The translations under genes were made by a program, and so were the position numbers. Positions 23,501-36,212 of a DNA stretch of 64,000 nucleotides are shown piece by piece (position 1 is the stretch's first letter; each line of letters opens with the position of its first letter). Source of the DNA: Castor canadensis (Eukaryota; Chordata; Mammalia; Rodentia; Castoridae); NCBI RefSeq assembly GCF_047511655.1, contig NC_133396.1:133061490-133125489 (forward strand). Reading direction: 5' to 3'. The notes below the pieces were generated by a model. It was not told the origin of the DNA, did not search any database, and worked only from the letters and a program-made list of their open reading frames with translations.

Positions 23501-24055
23501 TTTCCTAATTAGAAAACCAAAAGCTACCCTCCTACAAACAGGAATGAAATATCAGCATTAAAGCACTGGGGAAATTGGTTAATAATAAACATCAATGAGT
23601 TCTTAAACAAGCTTAGTTTTAAATTAATCAACCTAGAGGAAACATCTTATACTGTCTTTAACTCAAGAGGAATGTGTGTGTGTGTTTAATTTGCCAAAGA
23701 CCATTAATTTGAGTCCAAAATATCTATTCAAACACTTTCACTTTCAATATTGATTTATTTTATGATAAACAGAAGAAAATAGCCACATAGATTAACTATG
23801 ACCTACTTCTGTTAACTTTGTTCCTTACAGGAACTTTCTATCTAATTATTAGCTTTATATTGGACTAAAGACTAGCCTAACATCCTCACATGGCACACAT
23901 AAAAATCCACAGATAATAGCTATCATTTATTGAACTCTATCATGCTCCATATATTGTACCAGCCCAAGGCTTCCCAAATCATGTTAAAATAAAAGTGTTC
24001 TATGGGATGTAATTAGATGCACCAGGAAAAAAAGTCCTCTCCAAACAAGCTGGTC
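23501..24055. other. Unassigned sequence with a short MIR-like piece
   Basis: At 23,915-23,980 'gctatcatttattgaactct' and 'ccagcccaaggc' suggest a short reversed MIR fragment. A small TG run lies at 23,673-23,684. Confidence 0.4.
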
Positions 24056-24059
24056 CATT

Positions 24060-24275
24060 TCACTGTTAACCATGTTTTCTTTTTTACTGCGGAATTTCTC
24101 AGTGCTATTAATGTCTTTGCCAGTGTGTGTTCTGTGAACCTCCAAGAAGGAGATAGAGAAAAGTGGCTTTTCCCACGTTTATTTGGCCATGGAGACTCCA
24201 GCTGTGAGAGTGTAGATTTATGTCTCCTGGAGCTAAGTGATCTCCAGAACACACTTCAGTCCACGGGACCTTATA
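24060..24275. mobile_element. Possible hAT-type MITE
   Basis: The words 'gtgtgttctgtgaacctcca' near the left and 'ggagctaagtgatctccaga' plus 'acacac' near the right, with 'cccacgtttatttggccatg' between, resemble an old non-autonomous DNA transposon of placental mammals in which 'gttctgtggaac' type words sit near both ends. Ends and family are uncertain. Confidence 0.35.
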
Positions 24276-27068
24276 TGATCTCATATGATCTCTGTTTTTC
24301 ATATTAATATTACATGTTTCAAAGATACAACTGAAACTTATGCTACAGATATCAAGTAGCTTGACTGAGGTAGGAATTAGGATGTGGTTTTGGATTTAAA
24401 TTCAAGTCTGACTTGATAGAAAATGTTCTGCTCATTCCATGACATGAAGAAAGAGAACACCACACTCTCAAAGGCAGGCTGCCTGCAGGCTCCCCACCTT
24501 CTGCCTCCTACCTTCTTCTACCATCTACCTTCTCCTTACCACCAGGACACATCAGATACTATGCTCTTGATTTTCTTTCCTCCTCTTCTTCCCTCCTCAC
24601 CCCATAAAAAATATACGCCATAGATTAGATGTCTGAGTCTGAAATGGAGGATTCTAGAAGGAAAGAAAAAAAAAAACCCTAATCCACTAGAAAATGAGCA
24701 CAAAAATCCCTTTCTGAGATCCCAAGCCTTCCCCAAAGCATTCTAGTTTACATATAATTTCCCTTTGGAGAAACATGGGCCTCTTGGCTTGGTTGAATCC
24801 TAAGTCAGAGTCTTCCTACTAATAGGAATGCTAGAGTGAAACAGAATTCATTCCCACTTCAGTTTGGAGTTCATGAACCATAGTGTTACCTCTCAGCTTT
24901 GTGTTTCCTGTCCCCATGGATATAGCAGTTCTTTATTTAAGGTAATTAAAGTATCTCTTCCTTTTCCAATGTGCTCATAAGTGGACTATTTGATGCATAT
25001 ATAGGAATCACATAACTATTTTCTTAATTCTAATATCACCCAAACATTCTTCTTTCCACAACTTTTCCCATTTGATATTATAAGAGCTATAAATTTGTTG
25101 AGCTTGGACCATATGCTGGATGATTTTCCTATTTCTCACAACTCTGCAAGATATATAAAGAAAAAGAATTTCCTTATGTCTCTGAGTAAAATAGTCCAGG
25201 ATTTAACTTAGTTGTGAAAATAGTTAATACTTATCTCCTTACTCCAACCTAGGATATTTGTGGTTGCTTCACCCCAGAGGGAAAAACATATTAAGCATTT
25301 ACACAATCTTAAAATTTTAAGCACAAGGGATTTTTTTCTATAATGAAACAAACCTTAATCTTTTTCATGCATGGGCAGCACTATTCATTTTATGTAACTG
25401 TCAGGATCCCATGGAACTATTCACAGAATTTGAACCATCCGCACAGTGCCCATCTACCTCAGCTCTCTCTGAAGTTTTCATTGATGTATTTACTTTGGTC
25501 AAACTGATGCAGTCTTTTTTAAACTGCAAGGTAACAAGAACCAGACCCTAAACATTATGTAATAAAATAAATTGTTTCCCCTTCTGTTCATTTCTCGTCC
25601 CATGTGTTCAAAATGGCGTCACCATATAAGGAGGTGGCATTTCTTATAAGCTACCACTGATCTGTCCTGAGCTTCTGAAATTTTTGACAGTAAAGCCTCT
25701 TGAAGTTAGTCTGGCAAAACATTTAAGCAGCCAAACAAGACACAAATCCATCCTCTAAACTGCTCACTTATAGGTTATCATCTACATATATATGGCCTGC
25801 AATACAGAAAAGAACTCGAAAGACTTTCCTTAAAAGTAAGCATTCAAAACATTATAAAATATTTTCTGCAACAAATGCCTGTATTTTACATTTCACCGTA
25901 TTAGATTGTTCATGGCATTCACTCATTACATAAATATAGATGAGGGGTACTTTTCATAAACACTACTGTTGGCATCAGTGCATTTTTAGTAACTAACAAA
26001 CATTATCCAAAGAAACTTCTTTCTTTATTTGCTAATGTCAGGTTTATGCAATAAAAGCTGTAAGTCAGTGTAGTGTTTAAACTTGCTCAAGTGGGTGGAA
26101 AGGAAAAACAGCTGAATTCAGCCACAACCTGATGAAATGTTAGAGTATGTGTTTTGGATCATTCAGTGAAAAGAATTCATAATAACAAGGGTAACTGGGA
26201 GAAGAAAGAAATGGGAAATACAGAGAGAAGCCACAGATTTCAACAAGAGATTTTAACAATTCCCACTACAACTCCAAATTTGATTAATAAATTCTTATAC
26301 TTTTAGGATTTTATAGGTAAAAATTTCTTTTAACAAGCTCATGTCCAAATATAAATATTTGTTAATTAATAGCAATCATTTTCTTTATTTAGCCAAGGAA
26401 ACAAGTAAGTCATTAATGGTAATCTAATTCTAAATACAAAACTAACATATTTTCAAACCTAAGGGAGATTTATTGACACTGTGACCAATGATACACAGCG
26501 GAGGACAAAATACATTCCTATCAAGATTATTCCCCAGGGCATATAAACCCTAAGAGTGAAACACTTCTGGAGTGAAAAGCAAATGAAGACTGGGATATTT
26601 CATATTTCATATGAAAATGTAAAACATTCCTGTTTTCTTCATGGTAAAAGATTTATTTAAAAAATGAGAAATGGATAGATGGGATCAGGGATAGGGTGAG
26701 CACTAAGATAGACAATGTTTATGAAATTTGGTAAGATGAAACATTGATTCCCAGGATGTCAATGAGTTCTACAGTGACAGGTCATGTCCTGTTACTGTTA
26801 ATAGGGACACCAACCAGCATCTTATATCAACCCACTAATTTTGTGAGTTGGTTGGGAAAAGATCAAACCCAATTCAAATGATCAAAAGAAGGCAATGGCA
26901 GGGAGAAGGGGTGAGATAGAGATGAAATTTTTAGGGAATTTAGAAAATCATGCCCTCCAAGAAGAAAATATATTAAATAAGATATTTCAGCATTGACTTT
27001 ACTATGAAGTTTAATGTAAAGAACCCTTACTCTTAGGGGCCCTTCTAAAACGTGTGCTGGCATTTTAA
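24276..27068. other. Long unassigned AT-rich stretch
   Basis: It includes a pyrimidine-rich part near 24,480-24,600 and a diverged MIR-like piece at about 25,090-25,190. No gene is supported. Short frames here have no domain. Confidence 0.4.
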
Positions 27069-27432
27069 TCAGCCTTCTAGCTCTATGACAAAATACCTGA
27101 CATACACAAAAGGAGAACAGATTTATTAGGGCTCATGCTTTCCGAGGTTACAGTCCACAGTCACTTGGCTCTGCTGGTTTTGGGACTATGATGAGAAAGA
27201 ACAGTATGGTGGAAGGGATGGCAGAGGAAAGCTGCTCACCTCCTGGCTGTCAAGAAACAGAAAGAAAGAAAGGTGCTGGGTCCTAATATTCCCTTCAAGG
27301 GCATGCCCACAATAACCTATTTCCCCCAACTCTGCCCCATGTCCTAATGGTTGCACCACCTGCATATTATATCACAGACTGACAAACATGCCATTAGCAA
27401 TTTTGGAGGATATTTCAGATCCAAACCATAAC
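27069..27432 (-). mobile_element. MaLR-type solo LTR (second copy)
   Basis: Plus-strand order 'ctatgacaaaatacctgaca', 'acagatttattagggctcat', 'ctgctcacctcctggctgtc', 'cccttcaagggcatgcccac', 'cctaatggttgcaccacctg' and the end 'cagatccaaaccataac' is the same as the copy at 10.1 kb, though diverged. Each holds parts the other lacks. Both are in minus orientation about 17 kb apart. Confidence 0.65.
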
Positions 27433-27889
27433 ATGGAGAAACCAAGAAGGTGTATTGTAATTTGAAAAAAATTACAATTTTCACCACAATCCATCATGGT
27501 CTTCCTCCACTCTGACTTTTTCATGTCAGGCATCATGGAGTGACTATGCCCGTTTTTAAGGTATAAGTTAGTGGAAGTTGAGTTGGGAGTACATTGAATT
27601 TGGAGCATCAGTTTAAGTCCAATCAAGAGCTAGAAATCACACAGTAATATAAGGAGAAGAAACTTAAAGAATTACTACCAATAAAAATGAACTGAATTAA
27701 CAAGGAATTGGCAGGTAAGAAAACATAGTGGTGGATATAAGGGAGAGCCACTAACACTGGGGCTGAGGTACAGTGCACAAGAAAGAGTATTCCAAAGTTG
27801 AGATCCAGACCTTGTAGGTGAGGGCATGCTCCATGAGTGGCAGGAAAGTTACTATGGTTTCATGTTGGTGGAACTTGCAAGAAATCAAC
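27433..27889. other. Unassigned sequence
   Basis: An 84-codon minus-strand frame at 27,372-27,626 begins inside the LTR and shows no domain. Confidence 0.4.
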
Positions 27890-28260
27890 CCTCTAGGGTT
27901 CCACAGATGGTTGTTTATAAGTGGCATCCTGAGAGAGACACTGCACTGTGAAGCAGCCAGTAGTACACAGACTGCTGGTTATTGCTAGCCACTATGCAGT
28001 GCTTGAGCCCAGTGCTAGAGAAACTGGCAGAGTCACGGACGCTGGTGCAGCACGTCTACACTGCAGTAGCTGGGTGCTATATAAACTGCCCACGGAGCCT
28101 GCTGGAAACAGGAAGCAAAGCCCTTTCCTCCTGTAATGTCTCACCGGTGGCAGCTGGAAAGGGGAAAATATAAAAGGCCCAGATTCATTTTATAGTACGG
28201 CCAATTAATTTACAGCTGAGAAGTAATAAATTAACAACCCAGCACAGTGAACCCTTTTGA
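27890..28260 (+). other. GC-richer segment with two TATA-like boxes
   Basis: The composition is visibly richer in G and C than the flanks. A TATATAAA word lies at 28,078-28,085 and a canonical TATAAAAGG at 28,169-28,177. Two overlapping plus-strand frames at 27,948-28,173 have no recognisable domain. The block could be an old LTR promoter or a pol II promoter of an unannotated transcript. I cannot assign a repeat family. Confidence 0.35.
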
Positions 28261-29077
28261 CTATTCAGCTTCCATACACACCTCTATTTGCATGCATATT
28301 TGAATTCCTGTATAAAATATCTTTCTAGTTCTGCCTTTATATTTCTACCTTATATTTCTGTCTTACATTTAAAAGGGATATCTATCTTTTATTAATAAAA
28401 TTCTCACCATCCCTAAAATAAAAACCACAGTCAGTCATTGTATCCATTACTGCTTTCGTTAATTTCCCCCTTGGTTTAGTTGCAGCTGTAGCCTAAATTT
28501 TATCACCTAAAGGTCTAAATTATAAAACTAACATCTACAAACTTGTACATAAAATAAAAATTGAAAGGAAAAGGAAGAAAAAATGCTAAGTGAATGCAAA
28601 TAGACACATAAGCAAAGAAAATATAATCGGCCCTGAGGTTTAGTTGCTATCTACGGCTTCTTCCTTTCATACCCATTTCACACTCCCCCAGGCAGAACCT
28701 CAGCTGATCTGTGTTATTTTCTGAAGGAGTGACCCAAACCTGAATTCCAAAGGGGCTGAATCCTAATGCCCAGACTTTACATGGTTGCAACTCCATCCTT
28801 TCATTCACATGTGTCTTGCTAAAGCATCCAAAGTCCTTGGTGCATTCCAATTAATCAAATTCAATCTATAGAATACTGTCAGTGTAGTGGACCAGTCTAG
28901 ATGTAGTTATGTGGTTTTCAGTTGCTTCCATGTGTATTAGACTTAGTGCTAATCATTCTAGTGCAGGAATAACTTCCAAGTCTCACTGTGCAAAGTCTCA
29001 CTGAACAAAGAAACGAAGTGCAAAATATGTAAAAGCAGAAGTTATTCTTTGAAAATATCTTACTGTCATTATATCTT
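28261..29077. other. Unassigned sequence
   Basis: No gene or clear repeat. Confidence 0.4.
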
Positions 29078-29382
29078 GATAGATATAATAGAGAGATAAA
29101 TGATAGATAGATAATAGATAGATGAATACATAGATGCATGATAAGATAGATGAGAGATAGATGATAGATAGGTGACTGACAGATGAGAGATAGATACATG
29201 ATAGATGATAGATAATAGATAGAAAGATAAATGATAGATAGATAATAGATAGATGAGAGATAGATACATGATAGATGATAGATAGGTGATAGATAAATAG
29301 ATAATAAATGATAGATGACAGGTAGATGGTAGATGGATGATAGATAGATTGATAGATAGAAGATAGATAGATGGTAGATAAA

Positions 29383-29383
<1 letters not shown>
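29078..29383 (+). repeat. Interrupted (GATA)n array
   Basis: About 300 bases of GATA/TAGA tetranucleotides with many single-base changes and insertions (gatgag, gaca, ggtgat units). Within it, a longer unit containing 'atgagagatagatacatgat' is repeated near 29,190 and 29,253, showing a higher-order duplication. The Tyr/Leu/Ser frames on the minus strand are simple translations of the array. Confidence 0.95.

Positions 29384-29429
<46 letters not shown>
29384..29429 (+). repeat. (TG)n microsatellite
   Basis: A pure TG run of about 23 units directly follows the GATA array. Runs of this length are normally variable between individuals. Confidence 0.95.
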
Positions 29430-29430
<1 letters not shown>

Positions 29431-31439
29431 CAGTAAATGATCCAGTCTTCAAAGATACTTAGTTGAAATGGAAGTTCTCTATAAAGGAACTGTGAAATTT
29501 CTTCCTTTCATGTGAATTAAATGGAATAAATTCAATACAAACTCTTTCCAGGCAACAAGCAGGTCCTACAAAATAGCAAGAGCATCTAAGGTGTCTTATG
29601 CATCCCATCTAACAAGAAAAGAACTGAGCGATCATGTAGAAAAAAAGATAACTAATATTCGATTCGAATTATAGAAAAATGTTATTTGAAAAAGAAAACT
29701 AAGAATATGCAAATGACCAACTAAGAAAAATGCTATTTTCTCAGATTTTATGATGTTTATGGTATCTGACAACCTTTTTTTTTCATTCCCCGTGTTTTCT
29801 TTACTCATTTTTTCAATACATAGTCACTTTTTAATCTTACTATGTATCTATCACTTCCTATATTTTTCCTTAAAATTGTCCAAAATCATGTAAGCTTCAA
29901 GCCCACTCAAACTTGAATCCACCCCATACAGATAAACACACAATATTTATCTTGCAACCAGCCAAATAAAATTGTTTTAATACTTGCACATGTTCAAATC
30001 AAGCATTATTTATATAGATATTTATATATCAATCTGAGATTTATGCTGTTTTTGCCAAAGGCAATAAAAGCAAATCTAAGACTTCTAATTATTATGGAAA
30101 TACTCCTCCTGCAAAGACTAATCCCCTCACTGGCACAGTCCCTCTCTCCCTCCCCCGTCACTCCCGAAAAGAAAAGCTCTTGGCTTTCATTAAATTCCTT
30201 ATGTTACAATAGTATATTTCTCAAAAAAAAAAAAAAATTTCTTTGCTTACTCAGCACTTATCTGAGGGGCCCCCACAAGCAGTTGTCTGTGTCATTTGCA
30301 ATCATAGATTTGCATATTGATTATGAAATTTTCCCCAGAAGTTGTGACAAGTGTCTGGATATAAAGCAGTAACATAAGTTCATGACAGATGAAAATAAAA
30401 TGTCTTGAGGGCAGGGGACTCTGTTGTCTGATTTATATAAATGTGCTACATGACATGCTGGCCCTGCTGAAGTGTTTCTAACCTAAAACTCAGTAGCAAA
30501 TTTGATTCTATGAGCTTGCCTACTTGCAATGCTATCTAGAGTTGGGGAAAATTTTAGGCTAGTTGGACCTGGAGAAGGACAGGGGATATAGCCTGACAGC
30601 AACACACTGTTTCTTCATGGAAGATCTTGTGGATTCCTTGCTAAGAGGCAATTTTTTCCAAATTATGTTAATAAAGTCTTCCAAAAGAACTAATCAGTTA
30701 AACTCTAGTGATCAGTAATCCTTCCCAAAGTATTCATTGAGTAGGGTTAAAAATATGCAAGATTTTGGTCCAGTTGGGATATCAGTTTGGATGTGTGGTT
30801 GGTTTTATTTAAAGTTCTAGTCTTCCTCTATACACACACACACACACACATATTTGTGTATATATGTATAGGAAAAGAGATTTCGAGAGATGATTTGGAA
30901 ACCCAGATTTTCATGTGCTCAAAGTGAGAGTTTCTATAGTACTATTATGAATAATGAAATAAGTACTGGGAGAGTATAGAATTAAAAAACAAAGCTGACA
31001 AACAGAAGGATGGCTTGCAGGTTGACTTAAGAAATAGCATGCATTTGAAAACTTTGAGAACATCAAGCACAAACAGGTGAAAATGATTCTGAATAGTGTG
31101 GACATCAACCTTAACTAAAGGACCAAGAATGGATGTGCTGGAATAATCCTTTTTTGTAACTCAGGGCTAAAACAAGTTATTTCATTATTTCAATGCATAA
31201 AATGCCCACATGGTTGATAAATCTTTTGCTGGCATGCAGTACTTCCCAGATCCGAGGAAAAAGTCTCATTCCATACTAAAAAGCACCATGATCAACTATA
31301 TACATATGCGCCAGAGGAGCCCCTCCTCAGTCCGTTTTCCTTCAGTCTTGGGTTCTAAGAACAGTGCATATTAGGCTCTACTTATACTTATTTTCATTTT
31401 TGACTGGAAAACCATTAAAATTTTAAAGAATTTTTGTTC
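29430..31439. other. Unassigned sequence with a small CA run
   Basis: A CA run lies at 30,832-30,850 and an A run near 30,224-30,237. A 109-codon plus-strand frame at 30,043-30,372 crosses the A run and has a poly-Lys stretch, so it is not credible as a gene. Confidence 0.4.
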
Positions 31440-31560
31440 TTTTGCTCCTTTTTATTAATTTAGTTTTTAATTGACAAATAATAATTGTGTATATTTATGG
31501 GGTCACTATAATAATCTATTTGCCATTAATTCAGTCTACCAATAAATAAGTTAGATTTTC
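31440..31560 (-). mobile_element. Old L1 3'-end fragment
   Basis: 'tttttaattgacaaataata', 'attgtgtatatttatggggt' in plus orientation are the reverse complement of a conserved old L1 3' tail. Confidence 0.5.
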
Positions 31561-31639
31561 TTTGGGGAATTCTCTCTCTCCTTCTTCTCTCTTTCTCTTA
31601 TGAGATTCTATCCTATACAAGATTCCTTTTTTCTTTCTT

Positions 31640-31757
31640 TTTGGCTTCTTTAGATAGGGTCTCTTTATGTAGCCCAGACTGAACTCAAATTCACAATCTT
31701 CCTGCCTCAGCCTCCCAAATGCTAAGGATTATAGGCTTCCATCTCCAAGCCTGGCTC
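31640..31757 (-). mobile_element. B1 SINE
   Basis: The plus strand shows 'tagatagggtctctttatgt', 'agcccagactgaactcaaat', 'cctgcctcagcctcccaaat' and 'gctaaggattataggcttcc', a reversed B1 monomer. A T/C-rich tail (the reverse of its A-rich end) precedes it. Confidence 0.85.
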
Positions 31758-33454
31758 CACACAAGCTGTTTGATATTCTTAAACATCAAAACATATACAC
31801 TTTTTTCCTAAATAATCAGCCCTTTCCATTACCATGGTCTCATTATGCAAGCATACTATGATATTTTTTGTTATTTTTTGAGGATGAGTGTGTGTGTCTG
31901 TGCCTGCATTTTGGAGAGTTGTTTCAGTTTTGCTTGTTTTTTTCCTTTATTTGAAGCAAGTGCTTCAGCCACATTTGAGATTTCACTAAATCAGGCTGAC
32001 TTTGTGGTTATAAATAAGCACATTTTCCCTGCAAAGTCTACTATCTATTAAAATATAGCACTATCTTTCCCAAAAAATAAAAGGTGATCCAATACAAAAG
32101 TTTCTTAGAAATACTTAGTTCATGAATGTTTAGCAACCACTGGGGCAGTGTAGTTACAAATATGAATGCAAGTGACATCCTTGCGTGTCAGTGAACAGGG
32201 AAGTGTCAAGGATAAAAGAAGAAAATGGGTTACTTCAAAAAACAAAACCTGGGCATAAAAGGAGAATGATTTAGTGAGGGGCTACTTGTTAAAAGCAGCT
32301 AAGAGTAGACTGAAATCAAGGGGTTATCTGGTGTACCATAGGTCAAGAAAGAGTTCTTTCAAAGAAATTTGTCTAGATAGGAGAACTGTCTATTACTGCT
32401 TGCAATTCATGGACTAGACCAGGTGACATTTAAAGCTCCTTTTTATTGAGGGGTTCCTTGGCATGACCTAACATAAAGGAAGGAGAAACGGTTGATAAAG
32501 AAGACAGAGGAGAGCAGGGAAGAGGAAAGGTATGTGATCTATGGCTTGGACTGAAATGAAACAAATTTTGAGGCTCTGAGGAGAAGCAAAGTAAATGGAT
32601 CTGTCCATTACTGAATGATCTGTTATATTAGATGGAAAAACAAAACTTTGGCTTATAAATTGTCTTCTTCTATTTTACTGCAAATGGCAATTAAGACTCC
32701 CAACTGAAGGACACCTTCTAAGGTAAACACCAACAGCTGGAGACAGGCAGTACTTCCCAAGCATACCAAGAGAACCAGCACACTACAGTCAACTGTGTCT
32801 ACCATTGCCACCCCGCTCAAAGAGGATGCCTGAAGAAAGAAGGGAACCAATCATCCAACCCATGAGCTGTTCACCTGGCAGAAAGCTTTGCTCAAACAGA
32901 TGTTTCTGTTCCCTTCTCACTCAAAACACAAAACACCCTGAAAACGATCTGTTAAGGATTGAGGTACTACAAGAAGTTGAGATTAGCACTATTTCCTTTT
33001 TATGGTTTTGTTACTCAGCTACTTGAGCGAACAAGAAAGAGAATTAGGGAGATAAAGTAGACAGAGGGAAGGAGGAAGACAGCTGTTTAGTGTACTGCAC
33101 AGCTTCATTTCCATGAGATGAGTTTTCCATGGATCAAGTGGACAATAAGGAAGACTTCATAGTCTTTCAGGAGCCCCACCTGAGAGAGCTGCCCTTCAGG
33201 CAAAGAGATCACCACAGCAGGTGACTGTAAAGTGTACCACACAAGGCAGGCACTGGGTAGGGAGTGTGGAGTCAGCTCCCCAAGGCTGTAAATAGGTAGT
33301 TGGCTGCTTCTCAGAGGGCTTGAGAGCATCCTAACACTAGCATGTTTTCCATATAGCTAATGAAGCTTAAGCTTCCAAGATCAGAGAGGACTGAGCAATA
33401 CATTGACACAATCATTTATTTTGCTTTGTTTTTGTCAAATTTATAAAAGTAGGA
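31758..33454. other. Unassigned sequence
   Basis: No gene is supported. Frames at 32,653-33,026 and 33,105-33,329 on either strand are short and lack domains. Confidence 0.4.
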
Positions 33455-34041
33455 TATTGCCATGAAGTGAATATTTGTGTCCCTCTTCAAATTCATATGT
33501 CAAAGCCTAATCCCAAATACAAACGTTATTAGGAGATGGGGGTTTTTGGAGGTAATTAATTCATAAGGAGCACTAAAGAATGAGATCTGTGTTCTTAGAA
33601 AAAGAGAAAGACAAACAAAACTGTGTGCTAGTGACTCACTCCTATAATCCTAGCTATTTGGGAGGCTGAGATCAGAAGGATCACAGTTCAAGGCCATCCC
33701 AGACAAATAGTTTGAGAGACTATCTCCAAAATAATCAGAGTAAAATTGACTGGAGTTTTGGCTCAAGTGGTAGAGTACATCCAAATGCCTGAGTTCAAAC
33801 CCCAGTCCCATCAGAGAAAGAGAGAGACAGACAGAGAGTCTAGACCACGTGCTATCTCATCTCATTCCCTGCCCTTTCTTGGCCATGAGAGGATGTAACA
33901 AGAAGGCAGCTGTTTCCATACTCCTGACCTGCTTACGCCTTGCTTTTGCACTTCCCAATCTCTGAGCTGTAAGAAATAAATGTTTGTCACTTAAGCTACC
34001 CAGTCTATGATATATTTGTTATAGCAGCCTGAACTAAGTCA
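33455..34041 (+). mobile_element. MLT1 (MaLR) LTR, split by a B1-dID SINE
   Basis: The left part 'tgaatatttgtgtccctctt', 'aattcatatgtcaaagccta', 'gttattaggagatgggggtt' and the right part 'ggccatgagaggatgtaaca', 'ctgagctgtaagaaataaat', 'aagctacccagtctatgata' and the end 'gttatagcagcctgaactaa' reproduce an MLT1 LTR in full order. The SINE sits between them, so it inserted later. Confidence 0.8.
33618..33838 (+). mobile_element. B1-dID-type dimeric SINE
   Basis: The B1 half has 'tcctataatcctagctattt', 'gggaggctgagatcagaagg', 'cacagttcaaggccatccca'. The ID half has 'ttggctcaagtggtagagta' and 'gcctgagttcaaaccccagt'. The flanking 'agagaaagacaaac' and 'agagaaagagagagacagac' may be the eroded target duplication. 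Confidence 0.85.
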
Positions 34042-35789
34042 GCTATTGGGACTAAAATCCCTTAGGATCACTGCCTCTGTCTAATTTCCCTTCTGTCACA
34101 TTTTTCTCAGGTTGGGTGGGATATCGGGATGCAGCTGAGGGAAAACAGACTTGAGAATGTGTTCAGTTTGAGGTTAGAATATAGTTATGTGGGTATCAAT
34201 CACTTCTGTTCATAGTTAGGTTATTGCTGGCCTTCCTAATTCAGAGGAAATAGTTCCGGAACATTCCTACCACCTAGCTTGCCAGTCATTTAGTGTTGTA
34301 GCATGAAGGTACAGAGCCAGAGACATTCTGTACCATGATGTAAGTATGGACTAACCCCTCCTCATGGAAAGTATGCAAGCAGTGGAAGAGAAGCAAAATT
34401 TAAAATGTTTGGCAATAGAAGCTAGCTGTAGAATTTTCTCCAAATATTATAGCTCATATTTGAAAGAAAATTAATAGGTAACTATCCTAAAATTTACTTG
34501 ATATTACTAAAAACAAGTTATGAAGCTGAAGAAAGCTTTTTTATACTATCAATGACTTTTAAAAGGATCAAATTTATTTTCTATAAAAACCAAATTAGAA
34601 AGTGACTTTTATGTGAAAAGGTGAATAAAAAAATGAATAGAAAACCGAGAAAAGATTTTATAAATGTACATTAAAGAGTTAATAGTAAGTATGTGTTACT
34701 TTTCTAATTCTATTGTGCTTTGGGCATTTATCGGCTTTTTAATAGTCATAACATGTTTTATTTCTTACTTTGAATACATATTTGCTTTCTTATTTGATTT
34801 TGCATTTTTATTTTCTATTTTCTTCCTTAAAGGGAGTCTTTAAAATCATTTTGGAATGAATGAAGAGAGATGTCTGAAAGAAAGTGCAAGGTTCATGAAA
34901 GAAATGGTGCTAGTGGGATGGGCAAGCACAGAGTGGGGTTGAGGATCATGTCTTTGCTAGCTATGAAGAGGATAAGAGTGTTGACATTATCAAACGCTAC
35001 AGAGATAAGAGACAGAATGCAGGTTGAGAACTAAGCCCAATGAGTTTATAATTGGATGTGTTAACAAATTTCTTTCATGGCAACTCATTTTCATTTATTA
35101 GCATTTTCTAGGTTCTCTTGGTCATTGGTTTTATATCATTACCGACAACTAATCTCTGTTTTCAAAGCATAAATTTTAGCTATTCATTCTCAAAACTTAA
35201 AGAATGAAGTGGCCAAGTGGGGACTAGATACCCCAAAACTACTGGCTGGATTTGCTGAGGCACTGAGGTTCTGTGTGAACACTTTGAAAACTCACTCAAG
35301 TAATTAGTTCTACGTTTTGAGGATGTCCATAACTGTCACCTCTTACAAGTGAATGATAGTCATTTCAGAAGTAGATAAAAAGCCTGGTCTAGGTCTATGT
35401 TCTTTCTGCTGCCCAAATACTACAGAACAACAAAATGGCACCAAGGCCAACAAAGGAGCTACTCTAACAAGATAAATAAATGGAAGTGTAGTCACATTAA
35501 TCCATGAAAGGGCAGGGACATAGTGTATGAATAACTAACACTTTCATAACCCCAAAATTATAGCCATTTTGTTTTAGAATGTGCATTATGAATTGCACTA
35601 AAAGTTAATTTTTATCTATTCCTTTGGAAATCCACACCAGCCTCACCAAGGTCTTGTCCTGCTGCCCTGTTCAATGATTTTGCTTCTCTCTCACTTCTTA
35701 TAATGAAATTCTTATGCCTCTTCAACTAGAAAAATCTCCCAAACTAAGCAAGATATTTCTCCCTGATAATTAAGAGGACAGATATATTA
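34042..35789. other. Unassigned AT-rich sequence
   Basis: No gene, no clear repeat and no long open frame. Confidence 0.4.
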
Positions 35790-36212
35790 ACAGGGTTCTA
35801 TAAAGGCTTTTTTTTATGAGAGATCAGTCATAGGAACTGGCTCACACAATTATGGCAGCCAAGAAGTCCATGATCTGCCATGTATAAGCTGGAGAATCAG
35901 GAAAGACATTAATGTAATTGAAGTCCAAAGATCCAAGAATCAGGAACATTGATGTCTGAGGACAGGAGAAGATGTATGCTGCAGCTCAAACTAAGAAAAG
36001 GAATCACCTTTCCTCCACTTTGTTCTAGTCAGGCCTTCAGTAGATGGGGTGATGCCCATCTGCAGTAGTGAGGGTGTATTCACTCTATTCAGCCTGCCAA
36101 TTCAAATGCTAATCTCTTCCAGAAACAATCTCAGAACCAAAAAATGTTTTATCTGCCATGTAGGCATCCCTTAATCCAGCTGAGCTGACACACAGAACTA
36201 GCCATCACACTA
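35790..36212. repeat. Ancient placental interspersed repeat, family unassigned
   Basis: Landmarks 'acagggttctataaaggctt', 'aggaactggctcacacaatt', 'atggcagccaagaagtccat', 'tagtcaggccttcagtagat', 'ggggtgatgcccatctgcag', 'gccaattcaaatgctaatct' and 'agctgagctgacacacagaa' occur in the order of a repeat common in other placental genomes. I recognise the pattern but cannot name the family with confidence. Confidence 0.55.

Noticed and set aside
29078..29383. CRISPR-like array
   Set aside because: The repeats are tetranucleotides with no unique spacers, in a mammalian genome.
29069..29452. 127-codon minus-strand frame rich in Tyr, Leu, Ser and His-Thr
   Set aside because: It is a translation of the GATA and TG arrays, not a gene.
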